Source of the DNA: Jaenimonas drosophilae
Taxonomy: Eukaryota; Euglenozoa; Kinetoplastea; Trypanosomatida; Trypanosomatidae
Assembly: GCA_030849065.1 (NCBI GenBank)
Contig: JASAON010001646.1
Span: 62,001 to 126,000 of the forward strand
Direction: 5' to 3'
Length of the DNA stretch: 64,000 nt
The notes under the pieces are model-generated. The model was not told the DNA's origin. It searched no databases and saw only the letters and a program-made list of their open reading frames with translations. Of this stretch, positions 19,460 through 27,692 are shown piece after piece (within the stretch, counting starts at the first letter, position 1; each line of letters begins with the position of its first letter). Both the position numbers and the translations under genes were made by a program.

Positions 19460-21085
19460 ATGGCAACATCTTCACCGTTCGACTTTGACTCACCAATTAC
19501 GTATGACGAATATGTGAAAACCATTTTCCACCATGCTGAATCGTATAATGCGCCGCCTCAGGGAAGGACAAATATTGTCAAAACTCTTAATGCAGAAGCA
19601 GAACATGCTCGTGGACAAGGGCGTTACGATGTGGCATTTTACTACTACCTGAAAGCCCTTCAAATGTTTGACAAGGAAAAAAAGGCAAATTCCGCCAGAA
19701 GGACGAAGGAAGATGAAGTTCTGATGGGAATCGCACTGGACCAAGTTGATACTATTCGCTCAAATCAACTTAGAAATCAGTACAATGGTATTCTCAAGCG
19801 TATAGAAGCAGCTGAACCTGATCGCAAGCGCCTGTTAGCAATGCAACGGGAACCTGATAAGAATGATGCAAACCAAGCTGATTACGAACTGCGGAGACAG
19901 CAACTATTAAAATCGGATGGCAATGAGGCGGACAAACTTGCAGCGCTTTTCGGTGCTGTCCCAAATACACCTGTTCCGTCGCCAAAGCCTTTACAATCTC
20001 CAACGGCTTCTCTCACGGAGTACCGACAAGGGGTGAGAGCAACCAACTGGTCATTTCCAGCGCCGCCCAATCAAGTCAATTGCTCCCGACGTGGTATTGT
20101 AAATTTGGGAAACACTTGCTTTATGAACAGCGTCTTGCAAATGCTGAACTCAACTGGTTTGGCAGATTCTTTTTGCAAAGAAACGTTCGAGTCCCAGTTG
20201 AATAAGGGTGAAACCAGTAGCCACCTGAGCTCAGCGTTCCGATTTATCGTTCGTGAGCTCCGTCGAGATGACTGTAATACTGCGGTGAGTGCATCTCCAC
20301 TCAAGCACATTATTGAAAAACTTTACGAGCCCTTCCAAGGCAATTCGCAGCATGATGCAAATGAATTTCTTCGAGTGCTACTCGACGAACTTCACAACGG
20401 AGTAAATACGAACATTGGGAACCGCAATATTCAGCTGAAAGAAATCGACAATTTTGGTGGAAGCGATTCGGATTTGGCAAAAGCATATTGGACTCAATAT
20501 GAGCTAAAGAACAAGTCAATTGTGACAGATCTGTGTGCCTTCCAAGAGAGAAGCGCACTAAAGTGCCCTTCTTGTGGGCATGTCAGTAGGTCATTTCAGC
20601 CTACCATTGGAATTGAGGTTCCTATATCGAAAAAATCGAAGATCTCGATTGAGGACTGCCTGTTGGACTACTGTAAGGAAGAAACTCTCGACAGCGATTC
20701 ACTGTATGTGTGCCCAAGCTGCAAGAATAAGGTCAATGCAACAAAGCAGCTGCTTTTGTACTCTGCGCCGCAAATATTATTTATTACTCTGAAGCGATTT
20801 CGCTCTTACGGGGACTTTTCCAACCTGTCAAAAGTCAACGATGAGGTGTTTTTTCAACTCAGCTTGGATATCACGTCTTTTATGACGTCAAAGAACACCC
20901 GGGCGCTTTACTCATTGGTCGGAATTGTGAACCACATGGGCAATATGCATGGTGGACATTACACCTGCGACGCTCGAGGAACTGATAGTACGTGGTGCCA
21001 TTTCAGCGATGAGACTGTGATGAAGGCAGATAAGCCCAACTTTCGGCAGGCATATATTCTGTGCTACGTAAGAGTGAGCCCTTGA
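19460..21085 (+). CDS. Ubiquitin-specific protease, USP8/Doa4-like
   Basis: 541 residues from the ATG at 19460; the frame opens nine bases earlier only with GTG. Residues 14-115 are helical and resemble the USP8-dimerisation/MIT-type region (RGQGRYDVAFYYYLKALQ) of endosomal deubiquitinases. The catalytic domain starts at 212: Cys box GIVNLGNTCFMNSVLQML (C220), two CxxC pairs (LKCPSCG and VCPSCKN) forming the structural zinc knuckle, and the His box MHGGHYTCDAR (H500) with a later WCHFSDETV. All catalytic parts are intact. It would remove ubiquitin from cargo, probably at endosomes by analogy with Doa4/USP8. First gene right of the strand switch; acceptor AG at 19428-19429. Confidence 0.9.
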   Translation: MATSSPFDFDSPITYDEYVKTIFHHAESYNAPPQGRTNIVKTLNAEAEHARGQGRYDVAFYYYLKALQMFDKEKKANSARRTKEDEVLMGIALDQVDTIRSNQLRNQYNGILKRIEAAEPDRKRLLAMQREPDKNDANQADYELRRQQLLKSDGNEADKLAALFGAVPNTPVPSPKPLQSPTASLTEYRQGVRATNWSFPAPPNQVNCSRRGIVNLGNTCFMNSVLQMLNSTGLADSFCKETFESQLNKGETSSHLSSAFRFIVRELRRDDCNTAVSASPLKHIIEKLYEPFQGNSQHDANEFLRVLLDELHNGVNTNIGNRNIQLKEIDNFGGSDSDLAKAYWTQYELKNKSIVTDLCAFQERSALKCPSCGHVSRSFQPTIGIEVPISKKSKISIEDCLLDYCKEETLDSDSLYVCPSCKNKVNATKQLLLYSAPQILFITLKRFRSYGDFSNLSKVNDEVFFQLSLDITSFMTSKNTRALYSLVGIVNHMGNMHGGHYTCDARGTDSTWCHFSDETVMKADKPNFRQAYILCYVRVSP

Positions 21086-21286
21086 TACCGCTATGCTTCT
21101 TCATATTTTTTTTGCTGCAGCGGTATACACGTGACTTTTTTTTTCTGGCGAGTGTGACTCCACCACCCTTTTTCTCGCACTTTATCTTCTGTTTGTGTTG
21201 AGTGAGAGGGTATGGTCATGGAAGCAGATAATTATTGATTTTCCCCTGTTGTTGTTTTTTTCTCTCAAGGTGCAGAAGTAGCAAAT

Positions 21287-21970
21287 ATGAAAGCATCACG
21301 CATATTGGGTGGGAATGCTTCCGGCCTTCTCAATCTGCTTGGTAATACGGACTCTCAGAGTAGACCAACTCCACTGAGTTTTCAGCGACTGATCATTGAT
21401 CCTCAGGTGCAGCTTCGCTCGCTTAGCTTTATTCCTCCTCCTCGATGGGCCGCTGAGTTGTCTCGGCGGTTATCAGCTGTTTTCCCAGACGTTGAACAGA
21501 AGCACCGCTCGCGATTTATGCAATCTTTTATTCATTCAAGTTTTACTGTTCCAGAGGGAGTATCCTCAACTATGGCCCCCCTCATACAACTTGGTGAAAG
21601 CATCATATCTAGAGAGGTGGTTCACTGGATTGTGTCCAACTTTGAGCACCTTCGTTCGGCTGAAATGAACTCACTTGCGTCGACAATTATGAGCGACGCC
21701 TCTTTAAGTGGTGTCCTTCGTGATGCATGGGGCCTAGAAAACATGATTCTTACTGATGGAGCGGTTGATCTGTTTACTCGTGGAAAAACTCTTTCTGCTG
21801 ACGGGCTCGCCCGCTGGATCTCTCGACTGGGTTCGAGTGGATCACCGCTAGTTCCTGACCCTTATTGTGCTCAGTGTGTAAAGGCTGTTCATGGAGCAAT
21901 TCTCTTGGAGCACGGGGCCTACCGTGCATCTCAGTTCTGCAGGGTTCATACCATTCCATCACTACGGTGA
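21287..21970 (+). CDS. Degenerate RNase III-fold protein, probably mitochondrial
   Basis: 227 residues. The order of segments fits an RNase III domain: SFIHSSF (for the family's LTHRS), then APLIQLGESIIS where active enzymes have ERLEFLGDAVL, helices with EMNSLASTIMSDASLSGVLRDAWGL, and at the end CVKAVHGAILLEHG in place of FEAxIGAIYLDxG. The acidic residues that bind metal are replaced (E to I, D to E, E to K), so cleavage is unlikely. Such non-catalytic RNase III folds occur in mitoribosomal proteins (mL44, mL57) and in kinetoplastid RNA-editing complexes; either fits, and the Ser/Arg-rich N-terminus would suit mitochondrial import. Acceptor AG at 21268-21269, 17 bases before the start. Confidence 0.65.
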   Translation: MKASRILGGNASGLLNLLGNTDSQSRPTPLSFQRLIIDPQVQLRSLSFIPPPRWAAELSRRLSAVFPDVEQKHRSRFMQSFIHSSFTVPEGVSSTMAPLIQLGESIISREVVHWIVSNFEHLRSAEMNSLASTIMSDASLSGVLRDAWGLENMILTDGAVDLFTRGKTLSADGLARWISRLGSSGSPLVPDPYCAQCVKAVHGAILLEHGAYRASQFCRVHTIPSLR

Positions 21971-22092
21971 GAATAATATAGGTTTGATATCTAAAATTGT
22001 CGCAATGGATTCATGTGCACTGTGAACTGTGTTGGTCTCCGAGTCTAATTGTTTTTTTTCTTTCCGTTTTACTCAAGCAAAATTGTATCGCG

Positions 22093-23310
22093 ATGTCGTC
22101 ATACGCGTTTGATGTAGCTCCAGCAGATGCATCTCAGAATGACTTTGAGATGTATCCAATTCTGGCATATGAAGAGGTTCCTCCAATTCCCAAGACTCGC
22201 CACGAAATTATAGCCGAACAGTTAGCTGAACTTCAACGTTTCCACTTTCCAGAAGCGGATGATCCTGATAGCGATGGCACTGGAAAGCTGGCCTACTTGG
22301 ATACATGCGAGCAGATTCACAAAATTTCTTTTATGAAATTTCCAACGGAGTCTATTGCGCGTGAACTCTCATCTGATACGGAAATCCTAGATCTTACTCA
22401 TGCTGGACTGCACAAGAAAGGCTGCATCGCCCTTTCGTCTGCCTTGCGAGTGAACCAAACCATCACCACGCTAGTTCTTGTTGGGAACTTCATTACGCCA
22501 AGTGGGGCCTTAGAGATTGTTCGAGCAATTAATGAAGTACGCTTTATCACCTCACTGGACTTATCGAAGAACAGTTTGGGAGTAGCCGAGCCACCAATTC
22601 CGGGCATTCCTGTTGTAAAAGGCGGCGCAGTAATCAATGAGCTCCTATCCGCTGGAAGCATTCTGACACATCTGTACTTACGAGACAACAAGCTGGGTGA
22701 CAGTGATATCTGTCTTTTCTCGGAAACCTTAGCTGATAACGTGAGTCTCCAAGTTTTGGACTTGAGCTATAATAGAATTCAGCTTCTTGGTGCGTCCGAG
22801 ATTGAAAAAGTTCTGTCGAGGAATGGAGATCTTCGAGAGTTGAATGTGGAGTACAATGAGTTCAGAACATCCTGCGCCCTGACAATAGCGAATGGCCTCC
22901 ACTTGAACAATACAATCAAAACCATCAATTTGAGCAATTGCGCATTGAATAACGACTGTACTCTGAGTATTGCTCAAGTCATTCGCGAAAACGCAATTGA
23001 GGAAATCACAATTGCAAACAACCGTATCATGACTGCAGGTGCCGAAGCCATAGCAAAAGCGCTGCCGTTTTCTTCATCACTTGCTGTTCTTATTATGGAT
23101 GGCAATCCTCTAGGTGACAGTGGGTGCAAGGCACTCTTGGATGTGATTCTCGATGGCGAAGCACCCGTTCCCATAACTACTCTGGGGCTCCAGTTTTGCG
23201 GCTGCACGAAAGAAATTGAAAATCGAGGACGTCAGCATTCAAAGCCTGATTTAACTGTGCACATTTCTGAGGGATGCAGCAAAGCTGGAGAAAAAATTTA
23301 TGGGATGTAG
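22093..23310 (+). CDS. Leucine-rich repeat protein, ribonuclease-inhibitor type
   Basis: 405 residues from the ATG at 22093, after the acceptor AG at 22076-22077; an upstream extension exists only with a TTG and runs through the pyrimidine tract. At least seven LRRs of about 28 residues fill residues 100-365, with repeats such as LTHLYLRDNKLGD, LQVLDLSYNRIQLLGA, LRELNVEYNEF and IKTINLSNCALNND, the alternating strand/helix pattern of RNase-inhibitor LRRs. The N-terminal 95 residues are acidic and unique. No leader or membrane segment is seen. Proteins of this type in flagellates are often axonemal (dynein regulatory or radial spoke), but the partner is unknown. Intergenic distances to both neighbours are short. 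Confidence 0.8.
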   Translation: MSSYAFDVAPADASQNDFEMYPILAYEEVPPIPKTRHEIIAEQLAELQRFHFPEADDPDSDGTGKLAYLDTCEQIHKISFMKFPTESIARELSSDTEILDLTHAGLHKKGCIALSSALRVNQTITTLVLVGNFITPSGALEIVRAINEVRFITSLDLSKNSLGVAEPPIPGIPVVKGGAVINELLSAGSILTHLYLRDNKLGDSDICLFSETLADNVSLQVLDLSYNRIQLLGASEIEKVLSRNGDLRELNVEYNEFRTSCALTIANGLHLNNTIKTINLSNCALNNDCTLSIAQVIRENAIEEITIANNRIMTAGAEAIAKALPFSSSLAVLIMDGNPLGDSGCKALLDVILDGEAPVPITTLGLQFCGCTKEIENRGRQHSKPDLTVHISEGCSKAGEKIYGM

Positions 23311-23628
23311 TTGGAGAGGCGCAGATCATGCTGTTGATCTTCTGTTGCTGCAGCGGTGTCTCCAGTGGCAGTCAGTAGCTTGAATGGTGACGCTGTTGAC
23401 GTTGTATGATGTATTGTAGCTTCTGGGATGATTTTCTTCGGTTTAAGAAATCCTGTCCTGAAAGAATCAGTGAGCGCCACGAAGTTACTACGTGTTCAAT
23501 GCTGCATCCATGTTTCAAGAAATGATTCCATGGTTTCACTTTTTTTTCCTTCTTTTTTGTCGTGTGCACAAAGGAGTCTTTGGCTTTCGTGCTGTGGGAA
23601 GATTGCTATTGCCGCCGAGACTCCAGCA
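23311..23628. other. Intergenic
   Basis: Holds a T-rich tract at about 23541-23560 and an AG at 23572-23573 for the next gene. The frame open upstream of the next start translates this tract and is not coding. Confidence 0.5.
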
Positions 23629-24519
23629 ATGGAGCAGTATTTAGGAGTCCTCAACCGCCTCATCGCATTTGGTGGCGATGAAGGAACTGGCAAGGCCAGT
23701 TCGATGCTGCTCTCAAGTTTGGCAGAACTGGATGCAATTTCTCATCGTCTAGAGAAGGCACCATCTCCGCCTCTTCTATGCGAAGATGGCATAAGCATCT
23801 GCGCTGACTTATTGGAAGCTGTCCACCCAGCCTCGCCCGTGGTTTCCTCCATTTATCTGTTTCTCGCTGTCATGGCTCTCCGTGAAGAAAACAGAGAGCT
23901 CCTGCTGCGATTTGGCGTTGCTGGAACCAGCGTAGTGCTACTTCAATCACACGCCGCACTGAGCTCAGACGGAATCTTCTATTTGCTTGATGTTATTAGC
24001 ACGTTAGCTTCATGCAGTGGGGTTGCTCGAACACAGTTGCGTCCGGGGATTCCATACATTCTTGCAGCAATGAAGTCACGTCCAGGTTCATTAGATGTTT
24101 TGTTCGGGGGATCCTTTGCTCTTAGTACGTTGACAATGCTGGACGCTGACAACTGTGAGCTTGTGGCCTCTCGAGGAGGACTTCAGATTTTGGTCGACAC
24201 CTATGGTCAAGCACTGTCCTTTGCCAAGACACTCAAGCAGGAGCTTCAACGGCATCAACGCTCGTGTGGAAAACCGTCAACAGAGCTCTCAAGTATCATT
24301 TCGTCTGCTTCCGATGCTGAGCCACGACGTGAGCTGTGCCTGAGTATCCAACGATGGTCCAAGGACACTCTTCTCAAGGTGTGCCGAACCCCCTCAGCGG
24401 CAATCGATGGCGCCATTGACGGGGTATCGTATGGTACGTACGGCGCATCTCTGGAGATGGATGAGCTGAAATGGGCCCTCAAGTTTGAGAGGAAGAAGTC
24501 AGCGGTGAAAGCGTCGTGA
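23629..24519 (+). CDS. Small helical-repeat (ARM-like) protein, function unknown
   Basis: 296 residues from the ATG at 23629. Residues 5-205 form successive amphipathic helices rich in Leu, Ala and Ser (for example SIYLFLAVMALREENRELLLRF, cited only as an ARM-like pattern, and ELVASRGGLQILVDTYGQAL, typical of an armadillo third helix). The C-terminal 90 residues are charged and less ordered, ending with a basic KFERKKSAVKAS. No catalytic motif. It is the last gene of the low-GC3 block, and its codons are intermediate between the block and the GC-rich genes to the right. No family assigned with confidence. Confidence 0.65.
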   Translation: MEQYLGVLNRLIAFGGDEGTGKASSMLLSSLAELDAISHRLEKAPSPPLLCEDGISICADLLEAVHPASPVVSSIYLFLAVMALREENRELLLRFGVAGTSVVLLQSHAALSSDGIFYLLDVISTLASCSGVARTQLRPGIPYILAAMKSRPGSLDVLFGGSFALSTLTMLDADNCELVASRGGLQILVDTYGQALSFAKTLKQELQRHQRSCGKPSTELSSIISSASDAEPRRELCLSIQRWSKDTLLKVCRTPSAAIDGAIDGVSYGTYGASLEMDELKWALKFERKKSAVKAS

Positions 24520-24931
24520 GCTGCGCCGGATCACGTTGCGCTTGTAGAGGGGGTAGTGGAAACTGCCCACCCTATCTCACACAACTCTAGTAGTTTTACT
24601 GGTATTGGTGGTGTTCAGCTTGTTTGTGAACACGGTGTTTTAATTTTGAACTCAATTCTGCTTCCATCCCCCGACATCTGTGCTCAATAGTTCTCAAGAA
24701 ATCCGAAGTAGTCCGATCTACCATCCTCCATTGTGTGTTGGTTCCGGCAAAAGTTCCTTCATCGTCGAGTCCTCGCTTCGTCGTCATTCCCACTTTTTTT
24801 CGCTGCGAGTCAATAATTATCTGTCGCAGCGCACTTCGGCGTTCAACGACCGTCTCAGGTTCCCTTTGGTCCCCCTATCAGCACAAGTCGTTTCTCCGTG
24901 GCTGTAGTGAAGAGGTCTACACCTACCTGCG
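24520..24931. other. Intergenic; right edge of the low-GC3 block
   Basis: Pyrimidine-rich stretches about 24,780-24,900 precede the next start; several AGs are possible acceptors. No gene seen. Confidence 0.5.
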
Positions 24932-26497
24932 ATGAGCCACACTGATAATGATGACAACCGGGGCAACCGCCCCAACGCCGTAGAAGCCCTTTTGCGGCGT
25001 CTGCACCTTCCTGAGGTGATTGAGCCAATGCGTGCCATGGGAGTGGACCGTATCGTGGCCCTTCGACGCCTCAGCGAAGAGGAACTTGCCAGCATCGTTA
25101 CTGACCCCGAAAAGAGGGAGCAGCTCAAGAAGGCCATCATCTCTCGTGGTGGTGTCCCGCGTGGTGGCAACCCCAACGGTGGCAACGCACAGGCGCGCCC
25201 GCCCATGCGCAACGAGGAAGGCTTCATTAAGAACAACTTCAATGACGAAGGCCGTGGATTGGGCGGTGGCATGGGACGTGGCCGTGGTCGTGGTGGTCGT
25301 GGAGGAGATCGTGGAGGGCGCCAGCATCGCGACCCCAACCCAGATTTTACCCCCAATGCATGCCGCAATTTCCTTCAGGGTGTGTGCACGCGTGGAGCCG
25401 ATTGCGCGTATAGCCATGATGAGTCCGCCCGTCGTCCTGTCGTGCGCGACCCCCTGGAAACCCACCCATTTATGGAAGAGTGCGTGTTCCCTTCAGACCG
25501 TCTGAAGTTCCTTCTGGGCAGCTCTGACATGCGCCTCAAGAAGATCAATGACGAGTTTGATACCATCAATCAGCGTTTTGAGCACGTGGAGGATAACTTG
25601 GGTGACTTGTTCACACTTCGACTCTACGGACGCACCCAAGAGAAGGCCCTGTTGGCTAAGCAGAAGGTGTTGGAGACCGTAGGCATGAAGAAGATGGAGC
25701 GACGAGAGAACCGCTTCCATCAAGCGGCCAACGAGCTAGATATCAATCAGCATGCCGCTAAGATGATGCTGGCGTGCAACACGAAGAACGCAGATACAGG
25801 CCGCGAGATGTCCGCAGCAATTCTCAAGAACATCATTTCTGGCTTCCGCTTCGTCAAGCCCCAGACTGTGCACCACTACTACGTGTCAACCAGTAACAAT
25901 GATAAGGACAAGCAGGAGGTGCTGTCCGAGGTCATTGCACAGCTGAAGGGTGTTCAGGCCATCATCTTCTGCGACCACAAGCGAGTGGAGCAGATGCTGA
26001 AGGGAAGTGCTCGCCTTGCTCGTTCCTTCAACGTGAACCCGCTGTTCCTCTACCGCTCCCTCACGAAGGAGGAGCGTTTGGAGCGCCTAGAACAATTTAA
26101 GGCAGGCGTGGAAAATGAAAACGGAGTCAAGCAACGTCTTCTCGTCACGACGGAGGACTACGCCAAGCTCGCTCGCAAGACGCTTATCCCTTATGTGAAT
26201 CTCGTCATTCACTTCTCGGTACCTAGAACCAAGGAATTCTACCTCCTGCAGTCACTCGTCGCAGGACGTCGTGGAACTATTGGGGCGTCGATTCTCTGCG
26301 TTGGCCCCTACGAAGACAGCAACTTCTCGGAGCTTCGTCGTGATATCGAGTTTGTACAGTTCACCGGTGAGGAGTCATTCCGTGCGACCGCTCTGGAGCT
26401 TACCTACGATACCCGTGCCAATCCTCTGACTCCCGAAAACGCCGATCCGCCGTCAGACTGGCGCGAGCATCTTGGTGAAGAAAAGAAGCGGCATTAA
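24932..26497 (+). CDS. SAM/RGG/CCCH/KH-like/RecA2 RNA-binding protein (ZC3H41-like)
   Basis: 521 residues with five parts. Residues 14-72: a SAM-like helical domain. Residues 105-130: an RGG box. C144-x7-C152-x5-C158-x3-H162: a canonical CCCH zinc finger. Residues about 182-245: a KH-like strand/helix pattern (PSDRLKFLLGSSDMRLKKI to LRLYGRTQEKALLAKQ). Residues about 310-480: a segment resembling RecA domain 2 of DEAD-box helicases (AIIFCDHKRVEQML, RSLTKEERLERLEQF, LVTTEDYAKLARK, VNLVIHFSVPRTKEFYLLQS). RecA domain 1, with Walker A and DEAD, is absent, and the arginine fingers of motif VI look lost, so ATP-driven unwinding is unlikely. From memory it resembles T. brucei ZC3H41, an mRNA-associated protein. 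Cytosolic RNA binding is inferred. Confidence 0.75.
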   Translation: MSHTDNDDNRGNRPNAVEALLRRLHLPEVIEPMRAMGVDRIVALRRLSEEELASIVTDPEKREQLKKAIISRGGVPRGGNPNGGNAQARPPMRNEEGFIKNNFNDEGRGLGGGMGRGRGRGGRGGDRGGRQHRDPNPDFTPNACRNFLQGVCTRGADCAYSHDESARRPVVRDPLETHPFMEECVFPSDRLKFLLGSSDMRLKKINDEFDTINQRFEHVEDNLGDLFTLRLYGRTQEKALLAKQKVLETVGMKKMERRENRFHQAANELDINQHAAKMMLACNTKNADTGREMSAAILKNIISGFRFVKPQTVHHYYVSTSNNDKDKQEVLSEVIAQLKGVQAIIFCDHKRVEQMLKGSARLARSFNVNPLFLYRSLTKEERLERLEQFKAGVENENGVKQRLLVTTEDYAKLARKTLIPYVNLVIHFSVPRTKEFYLLQSLVAGRRGTIGASILCVGPYEDSNFSELRRDIEFVQFTGEESFRATALELTYDTRANPLTPENADPPSDWREHLGEEKKRH

Positions 26498-27692
26498 GAG
26501 GAACCCGATGCGAGGGCCGGACGAAAGCTCACAGGTGTAATCTGGCTAGGCAGGAGCGAGAAGCAACGGAGGATGAATCTGAGGCAAGTGTGCAACCACA
26601 TCTCTACTTCAGCCCACCCCTTGCTGGTCTTCCTGACCCTTTCACCAATGTCGTGCGGAGCGGCAACCTGTCCGAAAAGTTTTACGCCCTTCCATTTCGT
26701 CGCAGTCATCACATGCTTTTTTGTCACCCCCCTGAGCTGGGTTGAGTCGATCTCTATACCCAGCTCTCTCATTAAGCCTCCAGTTCATCACTGTCAGTTA
26801 GTGAAGAGGAAAAAGAGGAGTGAAGGTGGTAGCGCACCGCTGTGTGCTGCTTCACCTACTACACGTTCTTCCCCATTCGATCATGGGCGATGAGATGTTG
26901 CCGTGCCAGGAGTAGAGGCTGATTCCTTCTATCAGTCACTCAGGCAAGGAGGACGAGCTCGAGTGAGCCTCTGTAGTAGGACGTGGAGATGGTTCGGACA
27001 TGGAGGAGCATTAAGCAGGCATGTGAGCGGATGAGTGGGCACTCTTGATATGTCGATTTTCAATAACAAATATATACCGATGACACGTGTGGTGGTGGGG
27101 GCCTCAAGCTGCTTGAGGTGTGGAGCAGTAGATGCCAACTGCATTTTCACTTGGAGCTGTCCGTTGGGTGGTCTCTCTTGTCTTACTCCCGCTCCCCTTA
27201 GATGTGTGGAGGAGATAAAGCCATGCCGCGGACGTACTAAGCCAGGAGGTGAACCGCATCAACCTTGGGGGTTGTGGAGCGAGGCAGACTACTCGATGCA
27301 TGCATCACTTCGTCAAGCATTCACACCGCCAAGACACACTACACGGGTCAAGCCAAAGGACGAGAAAGAAGCAACAACAACACAATGATCCAGGAAACAG
27401 TGGAAGCCACTCATTTGGTGGCTTCCCAGACATTTTTATAATAGGTACTTTTGGCGTGGGTGATTCTTCTAACTATTGCCTCCTTCTCGATGAGTGGGAA
27501 TGGAGAGTGGGGCATTTGCTGCGCGACGGTGTGAGGACCCCACGCCGTCGGCATGGCGCCAGCAACTGAGAGATGGGATGCTCTTTGCGCTTCATTTTGC
27601 TTCTCTTCTCTTGTGCACTCGGTCTTCTTCATGGTGTTAGTTGTGGACCCAACATTTTAGTTCTCTCCCCATCAAGAGACAACACATTTCCC
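26498..27692. other. Intergenic, 1.2 kb
   Basis: Long gap between the zinc-finger gene and ArgRS with no convincing frame. It contains a 17-base near-perfect palindrome at 27102-27118 (arms CCTCAAGC/GCTTGAGG). A pyrimidine tract at about 27580-27632 with AG at 27639-27640 is the likely ArgRS acceptor. Confidence 0.5.

Noticed and set aside
27573..27692. N-terminal extension of ArgRS resembling a signal peptide (MGCSLRFILLLFSCALG)
   Set aside because: It is the translation of a pyrimidine tract that ends in the predicted splice acceptor AG at 27639-27640, so it should be absent from the mature mRNA.
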